DNA of 64,000 nucleotides from the NCBI RefSeq assembly GCF_900105245.1, contig NZ_FNSZ01000001.1, positions 2,418,001-2,482,000 on the forward strand, written 5' to 3'. The DNA comes from Streptomyces sp. 1222.5 (GTDB lineage: Bacteria; Actinomycetota; Actinomycetes; Streptomycetales; Streptomycetaceae). Below are positions 7,949 to 15,730 of this stretch, piece by piece. Position numbers and translations under genes: made by a program. Numbering within the stretch: position 1 is the first letter of the stretch; the number at the start of each line of letters is the position of its first letter. Under the pieces are notes generated by a model. That model made no database searches and was not told the origin of the DNA. It was given only the letters and a program-made list of their open reading frames with translations.

Positions 7949-10900
7949 ATGACCACGCACTCCGCGAACGACCTTCGCCCCATCCGGTCCCCGCGTGGGA
8001 TCCCCCTCCTCGGGAACACGCCGCAGATCCCCGACACCAATCCGGTGGAGTACTTCGGTGAGCTGTCCAAGCAGTTCCCCGAGGGCATCTATGGCATGGA
8101 CATCGCCGGCATCGAGCAGGTCTTCGTCTACGACCCTGACCTGGTGGCCGAGGTCTGCGACGAGAGGCGGTTCTTCAAGCAGATCGACAAGACGCCGCTG
8201 CACCACGTCCGGGACTTCGCGGGGGCGGGTCTGTTCACCGCCCACCAGTACGAAGAGGAATGGGGTATGGCACACCGTGTCCTGCTGCCGGCGTTCAGCC
8301 AGCGGGCCATGAAGGCGTACTTCGGGCAGATGCTGGAGATCGCCCAGAACCTTGCGGGCAAGTGGGGGCGCAGGGAAGGGCAGGCGGTCAACATCACCGA
8401 CGACTACACCCGTCTGACGCTGGACACGATTGCTCTGTCGGGGTTCGGCTACCGGTTCCAGTCCTTCGACAAGGAGGAGCTGCACCCCTTCCTCAACGCG
8501 CTGCTGGGCGCGTTGGTGGAGTCGCTGCGGCGCTCGCAGGAGCTGCCGATGATGACCAAGCTCCGTAAGGCGGACGACCGTAAGTACCGCGACAACATCC
8601 GGCTGATGCAGGACCTGGTCGAGAGCGTGATCAAGGAGCGCCGCGAGGGAAAGGGCACCGGTGAGGACGACCTGCTGGGTCTGATGCTTCAGGCCACCGA
8701 CCCGGAGACCGGCAAGCTGCTGGCAGACGACAATGTCCGCGACCAGGTGCTGACGTTCCTGATCGCCGGTCACGAGACCACCAGTGGTCTGCTGTCGTTC
8801 GCCACGTACTCGCTGATGCGCAACCCGCACGTCCTGGCCCAGGCGTACGCCGAGGTGGACCGGCTGATGCCCGGCGACACGGTCCCGGACTACGACACGA
8901 TCATGCAGCTGGACGTCATTCCGCGAATCCTGGACGAGACCCTGCGTCTGTGGGCGCCGATCCCGGCGTTCGGCAAGGCCCCGCTGGAGGACACCGTCAT
9001 CGGTGGCCGCTACCTTCTCAAGAAGGGCACGCGGGTCAACATCCTTGAGGGCCCGCTGCACACCCACCCCAAGGCGTGGGACCGACCGGATGAGTTCGAC
9101 ATCGACCGGTGGCTTCCGGAGAACCGCGCCGCGCAGCACCCGCACGCCTACAAGCCGTTCGGCAACGGTGTGCGCGCCTGCATCGGCCGGCAGTTCGCGC
9201 TCACCGAGGCCCGCCTGGCCCTGGCGCTGGTGCTGCAGAAGTTCAAGCTCTCGGACACCAGCGACTACAAGATGGACGTCCGCGAGGCGCTGACGCGCAA
9301 GCCCGGCAACTTCGAGCTGATCGTCCGTCGCCGTCAGGAGCACGAGCGGACCGTCTTCGGCGCCACCGATCTGCAGACCGGCGACACGCAGGCACAGGCA
9401 GCGGTCAGCGGCGTCGGTGTGAACCTGACCGTCGCCTACGGCTCCAGCCTCGGCTCCTGCGAGGACCTCGCCCGCACCATCGCCGACCGCGGCGAGCGCT
9501 CCGGCTTCGGCACCACCCTGATGAGCCTGGACGAGCTGGGCGACAACCTGCCCACCGACGGCCTGCTCGCCGTCGTCGCCGCCAGCTACAACGGCAAGGC
9601 CCCCGACAACGCCCAGCGCTTCGACGACCTGCTCGCCGCCGGCCTGCCGGAGGGGGCGCTCTCGAACGTGCGGTTCGCGCTGCTGGGCGCCGGCAACACC
9701 CAGTGGGTGGCCACCTACCAGGCATTCCCCAAGCGGATCGAGGAAGGTCTGCTGGCCGCCGGCGCCACCCCGGTCGTCGAGCGCGGCATCGCGGACGCCG
9801 CCGGTGACTTCGACGGCATGGCCACTCGCTGGATGGACACCCTGTGGGCCACCCTGGCCGAGGAGTACGCCGCCGACACCTCCGAGGCGAGCGGCCCGCG
9901 CTACCAGGTCCAGCTGCTCACCGAGTCCGACGTGCGCCCGGCGATCGTCTCCGAACAGGCGTACCCGCTCACGGTGATGGCCAACGAGGAACTGGTAGCG
10001 GACGCGACCGGCCTGTGGGACTTCAGCCTCGAGCCGCCGCGCCCGGCCGCGAAGTCCATCACCTTCGAGCTGCCCGACGACGTCACCTACGACACCGGCA
10101 ACCACCTGGCCGTCTTCGCCAAGAACGAACTCGCCCTGGTGGAGCGCGCCCTGAGGCGGCTCGGCGTCGAGTACGACCAGGTGCTCCGGCTCGACATGCC
10201 GACCGGTGGCCGCACCCACCTGCCGGTAGGCACCCCGGTAACCGCCGGCATCCTGCTCACCGAGTTCCTGGAACTGCAGGACGTCGCCACCCGCTCCCAG
10301 ATCCAGACCCTGGCCGAGCACACCGAGTGCCCCTGGACCCGGCCGCAGCTCCAGGCGTACACCGCCGACACCGAAGAGGCGGAGGAGCGCTACCAGAAGG
10401 AGATCCTCGGCAAGCGCGTCTCGGTGCTGGGCCTGCTGGAGCGCTTCCCCGCGGTCGAACTGCCGCTGGCGGTCTTCCTGGAGATGACGGGCCCGATCCG
10501 TCCCCGCTTCTACTCCATCTCCTCCGCGCCGTCGGCCAACCCGCGTCACGTGCGCCTGACCGTCGGCCTGCTGGAGGGCCCGGCCCTGTCCGGCGACGGC
10601 CAGTACCGCGGCACCTGCTCCTCCTACGTCGCCGGCCTCGAACCCGGGGACGTCGTCTACGGCTACGTCCGCGTGCCCTCCCCCACGTTCGCCCCGCCCG
10701 CCGACCCCGCCATGCCGCTGGTCCTGATCGGCCCCGGCACCGGCATCGCACCGCTGCGCGGCTTCCTCGAGGAGCGTGCGCACCAGCACGCGAACGGCAC
10801 CCAGGTCGGCCTGTCCCAGGTCTTCGTCGGCTGCCGCCACCCGGAGCACGACTACTTCTACCGCCAGGAGATGCAGGACTGGGAGCAGACGGGGATCGCA

Positions 10901-11170
10901 CAGATCCACACCGCCTTCTCCGCGGTGACCGGCCACCCGGCCCGGTTCGTGCAGAACGCCATCGCCCATGCCGCCGACACCGTCTGGCAGGCCATCCAGG
11001 ACGGCGCGTACATCTACGTCTGCGGTGACGGACGCCGTATGGCGCCGGCCGTCCGCGAGGCCCTCGCCGCCATACACCGCCAGAAGACCGGCAGCGACGA
11101 CGAGACCGCCCAGCAGTGGCTCGCCCAGCTGGAGGCGGACGAGCGCTACCAGCAGGACGTCTTCGCCTGA
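7949..11170 (+). CDS. Self-sufficient cytochrome P450 / NADPH-P450 reductase fusion (CYP102/BM3 type)
   Basis: 1073 residues, the full length of the CYP102 family. The P450 domain covers about 1-465: AGHETTS near 271-277, ETLRLW near 330 and the heme loop FGNGVRACIGRQF with the cysteine at 411. An FMN flavodoxin domain follows from about 490 (VAYGSSLGSCEDLARTI). The FAD/NADPH reductase part has RFYSISSAPS near 851, IGPGTGIAPLRGFLEER, and YVCGDGRRMAP near 1022. All redox centres therefore lie on one chain. Family members hydroxylate fatty acids near the omega end. The ATG follows GAGGAGCAAGCC. The upstream operators and divergent TetR gene imply inducible expression; an alcohol dehydrogenase follows 160 bases downstream. 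Confidence 0.97.
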   Translation: MTTHSANDLRPIRSPRGIPLLGNTPQIPDTNPVEYFGELSKQFPEGIYGMDIAGIEQVFVYDPDLVAEVCDERRFFKQIDKTPLHHVRDFAGAGLFTAHQYEEEWGMAHRVLLPAFSQRAMKAYFGQMLEIAQNLAGKWGRREGQAVNITDDYTRLTLDTIALSGFGYRFQSFDKEELHPFLNALLGALVESLRRSQELPMMTKLRKADDRKYRDNIRLMQDLVESVIKERREGKGTGEDDLLGLMLQATDPETGKLLADDNVRDQVLTFLIAGHETTSGLLSFATYSLMRNPHVLAQAYAEVDRLMPGDTVPDYDTIMQLDVIPRILDETLRLWAPIPAFGKAPLEDTVIGGRYLLKKGTRVNILEGPLHTHPKAWDRPDEFDIDRWLPENRAAQHPHAYKPFGNGVRACIGRQFALTEARLALALVLQKFKLSDTSDYKMDVREALTRKPGNFELIVRRRQEHERTVFGATDLQTGDTQAQAAVSGVGVNLTVAYGSSLGSCEDLARTIADRGERSGFGTTLMSLDELGDNLPTDGLLAVVAASYNGKAPDNAQRFDDLLAAGLPEGALSNVRFALLGAGNTQWVATYQAFPKRIEEGLLAAGATPVVERGIADAAGDFDGMATRWMDTLWATLAEEYAADTSEASGPRYQVQLLTESDVRPAIVSEQAYPLTVMANEELVADATGLWDFSLEPPRPAAKSITFELPDDVTYDTGNHLAVFAKNELALVERALRRLGVEYDQVLRLDMPTGGRTHLPVGTPVTAGILLTEFLELQDVATRSQIQTLAEHTECPWTRPQLQAYTADTEEAEERYQKEILGKRVSVLGLLERFPAVELPLAVFLEMTGPIRPRFYSISSAPSANPRHVRLTVGLLEGPALSGDGQYRGTCSSYVAGLEPGDVVYGYVRVPSPTFAPPADPAMPLVLIGPGTGIAPLRGFLEERAHQHANGTQVGLSQVFVGCRHPEHDYFYRQEMQDWEQTGIAQIHTAFSAVTGHPARFVQNAIAHAADTVWQAIQDGAYIYVCGDGRRMAPAVREALAAIHRQKTGSDDETAQQWLAQLEADERYQQDVFA

Positions 11171-11330
11171 CCGTCGCACGCCGTCAAGGCGCGCTGACCC
11201 CCAGCCGCCGGGAGGCGTGCGGACGTCCTGCCTCCCCCGCACGCCTCCCGGCCCCACCAGCCCACCAGACACCCCATGGCACCCATGGCCCGAACCACCG
11301 GGCCGTGCCGCTCACCGAAAGCAGATCACC

Positions 11331-12377
11331 ATGGACACCATGCTCGCCGGACGCTTCCACCTCGACAGCGGGAAGTTCGCCGTGGAAGAGGTCCCGATCC
11401 CCGTGCCAGGCCCGGGCGAGGTCCTCATCGAGGTCAAGGCCGCCGGCGTCTGCCTCTCCGACGTCCACCTGCTCGACGGCTCCCTCGTCCCGCTGTTCGC
11501 CACCTCCGACACGATCACCGTCGGCCACGAGGTCTCCGGCGTGATCCACACGCTCGGCCCCGACCTCAAGCGCGGCCTGCCCGTCGGCACCCGCGTCACC
11601 CTGGAGGCCGGCAAGACCTGCGGCAAGTGCGCCGGCTGCGTGCGCCGCCGGCCCTGCACCCAGATGCTGACCGCCGGCATCGACTACGACGGCGGCTGGG
11701 CCGAGTACGTGGTCGTCCGCGAGGACACCCTCATCCCCATCCCCGACAGCCTCCCCTTCGACCAGGCCGCGATCATCCCGGACGCGGTCTCCACTCCCTA
11801 CGCCGCCGTCGTCGCCACCGCGGGCGTCCGTGCCGCCCAGTCCGTCGGCGTCTGGGGCGTGGGCGGAGTCGGCGCGCACAACGTACGCCTCGCCCGCCTG
11901 GTCGGCGCCGCCCCGATCATCGCCGTCGACCCGCTGCCCAGCGCCCGCGAGCGCGCCCTCGCCTTCGGCGCGGACTACGCCCTGGACCCGGCGGCCCCCG
12001 ACTTCGCCGACCAGGTCCGCGCGGCAACCGGCGGACGCGGCCTGGACTTCGCCTTCGACTGCGCCGGCGTCCCCGCCGTCCGCGACCAGGCCGCCTCCGT
12101 GCTCGGCCTGGGCGGCTCCCTGATCCTGGTGGGCATCACGCCCAGGCCGCTCACCATCACCGAGGGCCTGACCTTCAACTACCTGCAGAAGCAGGTGCGC
12201 GGCCACTACGGCGGCTTCCCCGAGTCCGTCTCCGAGCTGGTGCAGCTGACCGCGGCCGGCCGCCTCGACCTGGCCCCCTCCATCACCGACCACATCCCGC
12301 TCATCGACGCGGCCAACGCGGTCAGCCGTCTGGAGAACAAGATCGGCGACCCGATCCGCCTCATTCTCGTCCCCTGA
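11331..12377 (+). CDS. Zinc-dependent alcohol dehydrogenase
   Basis: 348 residues of the medium-chain dehydrogenase family. Catalytic zinc ligands are in AGVCLSDVHLL and VGHEVSG. The structural zinc region (CGKCAGCVRRRPC) has four cysteines, the NAD(P) fold has VGVWGVGGVGAHN, and the C-terminus has KIGDPIRLILVP. It lies after the CYP102-type fusion in the same direction with no obvious terminator between them, so oxidation of the P450's alcohol product is the simplest role; that link is inference from position. It is intact, unlike the related gene at the left end of the window. Confidence 0.93.
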   Translation: MDTMLAGRFHLDSGKFAVEEVPIPVPGPGEVLIEVKAAGVCLSDVHLLDGSLVPLFATSDTITVGHEVSGVIHTLGPDLKRGLPVGTRVTLEAGKTCGKCAGCVRRRPCTQMLTAGIDYDGGWAEYVVVREDTLIPIPDSLPFDQAAIIPDAVSTPYAAVVATAGVRAAQSVGVWGVGGVGAHNVRLARLVGAAPIIAVDPLPSARERALAFGADYALDPAAPDFADQVRAATGGRGLDFAFDCAGVPAVRDQAASVLGLGGSLILVGITPRPLTITEGLTFNYLQKQVRGHYGGFPESVSELVQLTAAGRLDLAPSITDHIPLIDAANAVSRLENKIGDPIRLILVP

Positions 12378-12418
12378 CGCCTGTCAGCAGGACATCAAGC
12401 CACCCTGGGCAGGGGTGA

Positions 12419-12454
12419 GTGGGCGCCGGTGCGTGAGGGAGCACCGGCGCCCAC
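12419..12454 (+). terminator. Strong hairpin terminator after the alcohol dehydrogenase
   Basis: A perfect 14-bp stem (12419-12432 with 12441-12454) and 8-base loop, starting 41 bases past the stop. It closes the CYP102/dehydrogenase unit. Confidence 0.8.
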
Positions 12455-12484
12455 GGCTTTCGGCAACCGTGAAGAGACAGAACC

Positions 12485-12860
12485 ATGCAGACGACCGACA
12501 CCCCGGGCCGTACTCCGCGGCGCAAGGATGCTCACTCCAACCGCAGACGCATCCTCGCGACCGTCCGGCTGAAGCTGCGGGAGGACCCGGACGCAAGTCT
12601 CGACAGCATCTCCGAGGCGGCCGGCGTCGCCCGGCGCACGCTCTGCTGGCGGCATGGACGATGGGCGACCACTGCCGCATGCTCACCGCCTTGGGACGCC
12701 GCCATCCGGGAGAGGCCGAGATCCGCACCACCCCGGCACCGGCCCGCGCAGATGCCGGCCCTCGCCGAGGTGAACGCCGCATGCCCGTGGACCGACCCCA
12801 CGGGGGAGGCCGCGGCCACCGCGTTCCTCGTGGCCGCCGGCGTAGCACCGGCCGCGCTTC
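12485..12860 (+). pseudogene. Truncated TetR-type regulator
   Basis: From the ATG at 12485, residues 15-50 read RKDAHSNRRRILATVRLKL then SLDSISEAAGVARRTL, which is the start of a TetR DNA-binding domain. The expected recognition helix continuation (YGHFxxK) is destroyed: the frame continues as CWRHGRWATTAAC and no ligand domain can be found. The relic sits between the terminator after the dehydrogenase and the end of the intact convergent TetR gene. The end coordinate is approximate. Confidence 0.7.
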
Positions 12861-12875
12861 AGGTGCGGGAGGTTG

Positions 12876-13511
12876 TCAGGCGAGATCGGGCAGCGGACGC
12901 CGGGTGACCTCATGGGCGTCGTCCGCAGCGAGACCGAGCATGCGCAGGACCATCTCGGCCAGGTCGGAGGCGGCCTCGTCGCCGTCGAGGTCCGGGCGGT
13001 CCAGCCTGAGAGCCACGAGGGACAGCAGGGTGCCGCCCAGGGCGGACAGGGCGGTGGTCGCGTTGCCGCAGGTGAAGCGGCCTGAGGCGATGCCGGTCTC
13101 CAGGTCGCGCAGGGCACGTGGGGCGAGGCCGCTGTCGGAGTGGATGTGGGCCAGGCCGCGGTCACGCAGGATCCGCATGAGTTCCGGGTGGGAGTCGGCC
13201 ATCCGGGCGGTGAGCCGGAAACCGGCCGAGAGCAGCTCGGCCGGGTCGTCGATGCCTTCCACGCGCGCGTCGATGACCTGCCCGAACTCCTCCAGGGCGT
13301 CCGTCACCGCTGAGTCGAACAGCTCCGTCTTCGACTCGAAGTGGTTGTAGAAGGACCCGAAGCCGACGTCGGCGCGCTCGGCGATGGCCTGGATGCTTGC
13401 GCTGGTGTCCCCGGTCTCCGCGAGGATCTGCCGGGCCGCACGGACGAGCGCCTGGCGGGTCTCGGCACGGCGTCGCTCGAAGCGGTTCCTGGGCGGGGCT
13501 GACGTCGGCAT
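12876..13511 (-). CDS. TetR family repressor divergent to the aromatic-degradation operon
   Basis: 211 residues. The N-terminal helix-turn-helix is clear (TSASIQAIAERADVGFGSFY then NHFESKTELFDSAV), followed by a TetR_C helical domain. The ATG at 13511 is preferred over an in-frame GTG at 13535; neither has a strong ribosome site. It is transcribed away from the extradiol-dioxygenase operon, and the 138-base gap holds paired direct repeats over a likely promoter, so local control of that operon, possibly lifted by an aromatic substrate or intermediate, is likely but inferred. Confidence 0.92.
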   Translation of the reverse strand: MPTSAPPRNRFERRRAETRQALVRAARQILAETGDTSASIQAIAERADVGFGSFYNHFESKTELFDSAVTDALEEFGQVIDARVEGIDDPAELLSAGFRLTARMADSHPELMRILRDRGLAHIHSDSGLAPRALRDLETGIASGRFTCGNATTALSALGGTLLSLVALRLDRPDLDGDEAASDLAEMVLRMLGLAADDAHEVTRRPLPDLA

Positions 13512-13552
13512 ACGGCCCAGTGTAACCGCCGCCACGATGACACCGGCATTAC

Positions 13553-13622
13553 TGATGAGATCCTCAATTATTTGGGCTGCACCTATTGACGACGAGAAAC
13601 AGCAGAGTTGATGATTTCCTCA
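13553..13622 (+). promoter_or_regulatory. Candidate promoter and repeated operator of the dioxygenase operon
   Basis: Two direct copies of TGATGANNTCCTCA occur at 13553-13566 and 13609-13622 and match at 12 of 14 positions. The first contains the short inverted repeat TGAG-ATC-CTCA. A TTGACG hexamer at 13586-13591 and GATGAT at 13610-13615, 18 bases apart, make a plausible promoter for the rightward operon, with the second repeat covering the -10. Repressor binding here would block initiation. The binding protein is probably the divergent TetR. Confidence 0.55.
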
Positions 13623-13649
13623 TTACGGCAGTGTTGCTTGGAGGACACC

Positions 13650-14795
13650 ATGTCCCACATCTCCGTTGACAAGGGCGGTCCTCTGACGCCCCACCAAGAC
13701 CTCCACAGTGAGCAGGGCGCCCTGCGCGGTGAACATCCCGGCCGGTCCCGGAACCCCGTGATCAAGGTGGCGGACCTGGCCTGGCTGGAGTTCGAGAAGC
13801 CCGACCTGGACCGGGCCGAGGTGTTCGCCCGTGACTTCGGCTTCGCGATCGCCGCCCGCACCGATCACGCGTTGTGGCTGCGCGGCACGTTCGCGGGCTC
13901 GCCCTGCATGGTCATCCGGCGCGGGAGCTCCTCCCGCTTCCTCGGGCCGGCGTTCCGCGCGGCCGAGCGGGCCGATGTGGACCGGCTGGCCGCCGCCGTC
14001 GGACACACCGTCCGGGACATCGACGTCCCCGGCGGCGGCCGGTCCGTCGCCCTGTTCGACCCCTCGGGCCTTCCGGTCCGGGTCGTGCACTGCGCCGAAG
14101 CGCTGCCCGCGCTCCCCGAGCAGGAGCCGCTGATCCTGAACTTCGGCACGGACCAGCGTCGTACGAACACCACCCAGCGAGCCCCGCGCGAGCCGTCGCG
14201 CATTCAGCGCCTGGGCCATGTGGTGCTGGAGACAAGGTCGTTCGCCCGTACGCTGAACTGGTACCTGGACACCCTCGGCATGATCGTGTCCGACTTCCTG
14301 TTCCTCGACGGGCAGCGTCAGCGCGGGCCGACCATGGCGTTCATCCGCTGCGACCAGGGCAGCCTGCCCGTGGACCACCACACCCTCGCCCTGCACCTCG
14401 GGCCCGGCACCGGCTACGTCCACTCCGCCTACCAGGTCACGGACCTCGACTCGATCGCCGCCGGCGGTGAGTACCTCGCCGAGCGCGGCTACCAGCGCAG
14501 CTGGGGAATCGGCCGGCACATCCAGGGCAGTCAGCTGTTCGACTACTGGCGCGACCCCGACCGCTTCATGCTGGAGCACTTCGCCGACGGCGACCTGTTC
14601 TCCTGCGACCTCGAACCCGGATGGGCGCCGATGTCGGCGAGCGGACTGGCCCAGTGGGGCCCGCCGGTCACCCGCGACTTCCTGGGCGCGAGCCCGTCCC
14701 CCGCCAAGCTGCGCGAGGTCATGACGGCCCTGCGCGACGACAACGAACTCGACCCCGCACGCCTGCTGGGCCTGATGAAAGCGATGAGCTCATGA
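13650..14795 (+). CDS. Extradiol ring-cleavage dioxygenase, type I (VOC fold)
   Basis: 381 residues with two VOC half-domains, as in catechol 2,3-dioxygenase/BphC-type enzymes. The C-terminal domain has the expected 2-His-1-Glu iron site: His190 (RLGHVVLE), His243 or 244 (VDHHTLALHL) and Glu309 (FMLEHFADGD). The N-terminus carries an extra ~40 residues before the first VOC module. The ATG at 13650 follows GGAGG by five bases; an upstream in-frame ATG (13608) would put the start inside the presumed promoter. It is the first gene of a five-gene coupled operon and should cleave the ring of a catechol made by the hydroxylase two genes downstream. Confidence 0.9.
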   Translation: MSHISVDKGGPLTPHQDLHSEQGALRGEHPGRSRNPVIKVADLAWLEFEKPDLDRAEVFARDFGFAIAARTDHALWLRGTFAGSPCMVIRRGSSSRFLGPAFRAAERADVDRLAAAVGHTVRDIDVPGGGRSVALFDPSGLPVRVVHCAEALPALPEQEPLILNFGTDQRRTNTTQRAPREPSRIQRLGHVVLETRSFARTLNWYLDTLGMIVSDFLFLDGQRQRGPTMAFIRCDQGSLPVDHHTLALHLGPGTGYVHSAYQVTDLDSIAAGGEYLAERGYQRSWGIGRHIQGSQLFDYWRDPDRFMLEHFADGDLFSCDLEPGWAPMSASGLAQWGPPVTRDFLGASPSPAKLREVMTALRDDNELDPARLLGLMKAMSS

Positions 14796-15730
14796 GCACC
14801 AACGTGCTGCGCACCCCCGACGGCTGGTGGGCCGTCCGAAACGAGCGCGCCCTCCGCATCGAGACCAAGGCGGTCACCACCGCCGAACTGCTCGCCGACC
14901 GGGCCGCCGTGCAGGAGGCCGCCGCCTCCGGCGAGAGCGGCACGCCGGTCGCCGACCTGGTGGCGCTGCCTCCGGTCACCACTCCCTGCCGGGTGGTGGC
15001 CCAGATGGTCAACTACCGCAGCCACGCCAAGGACTCCGGGTTCAGCGGCGACATACCGCCCACCTTCTTCCGCAAGGCGTCCGGCTCGGTCAGCGGCCCG
15101 CACGACGCGATCGTCCGCCCCGCGCACGTGAACTTCCTCGACTACGAGGTGGAACTCGGCCTCGTCATGGGCGCGACCCTGCCCGTGGGCACCGTGGTGG
15201 AGGAGCACGACCTGCCGTCGTATGTCGCCGGGCTCGTCCTGACCAACGACGTCAGCGCCCGCGACGTCCAGCTCACCAAGACCCAGTTCTACGAGAGCAA
15301 GTCCTACCCGACCTTCACGCCCACCGGGCCCTACCTGGCCCTGCTGGAGCCCGAGGACTTCGCCCATCTGCTGAACCTGCGGCTGCGGCTGAACGTCAAC
15401 GGCGTGCCGCGCCAGGACCGCACGCTCGCCGACATGATCGTACGGCCCGCGCAGGCGCTCACCCTCCTCGCCCGCTTCCAGACCCTCGACCCGGGCGACC
15501 TGCTGCTCACCGGCACGCCCGGCGGCACCGCGCTGAAGGCCCCGCCCAAGCCGGTCGAGAAGATCGCCGCCCTGCTGCCGCCCGCGCTGAAATGGAAGGC
15601 GTTCTTCAACGGCCAGGCAAAGAACCCGCTGTACCTGCGCGACGGTGACCTCATCACCGCCACCATCGCCACCCCGGACGGGCGGATCGACCTCGGCGAG
15701 CAGCGCAACGCCGTGGCGGACGCGACGTGA
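14792..15730 (+). CDS. Fumarylacetoacetate hydrolase (FAH) family protein
   Basis: 312 residues. The FAH catalytic domain fills the C-terminal three quarters: metal ligands in FLDYEVELGLVMG, the NDVSARDVQ motif, and LLLTGTPGGTALKAP. The start overlaps the dioxygenase stop in ATGA. Members hydrolyse C-C bonds of acylpyruvates or decarboxylate or isomerise ring-cleavage products. In this operon no separate alpha/beta-fold meta-cleavage hydrolase is present, so this enzyme is the best candidate for processing the ring-opened product; that is inference. The product's exact chemistry is not readable. Confidence 0.9.
   Translation: MSTNVLRTPDGWWAVRNERALRIETKAVTTAELLADRAAVQEAAASGESGTPVADLVALPPVTTPCRVVAQMVNYRSHAKDSGFSGDIPPTFFRKASGSVSGPHDAIVRPAHVNFLDYEVELGLVMGATLPVGTVVEEHDLPSYVAGLVLTNDVSARDVQLTKTQFYESKSYPTFTPTGPYLALLEPEDFAHLLNLRLRLNVNGVPRQDRTLADMIVRPAQALTLLARFQTLDPGDLLLTGTPGGTALKAPPKPVEKIAALLPPALKWKAFFNGQAKNPLYLRDGDLITATIATPDGRIDLGEQRNAVADAT

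Noticed and set aside
7733..11272. Very long minus-strand open frame antisense to the CYP102-type gene
   Set aside because: It reads out of the TetR gene in the same frame but is stop-free only because of high GC; its product is Gly/Val/Arg-rich without domains, while the plus strand encodes a complete P450-reductase.
12419..12454. The 14-bp inverted repeat as a TetR operator
   Set aside because: It is a perfect long GC stem directly after a stop codon with an 8-base loop, which fits a terminator better than an operator.
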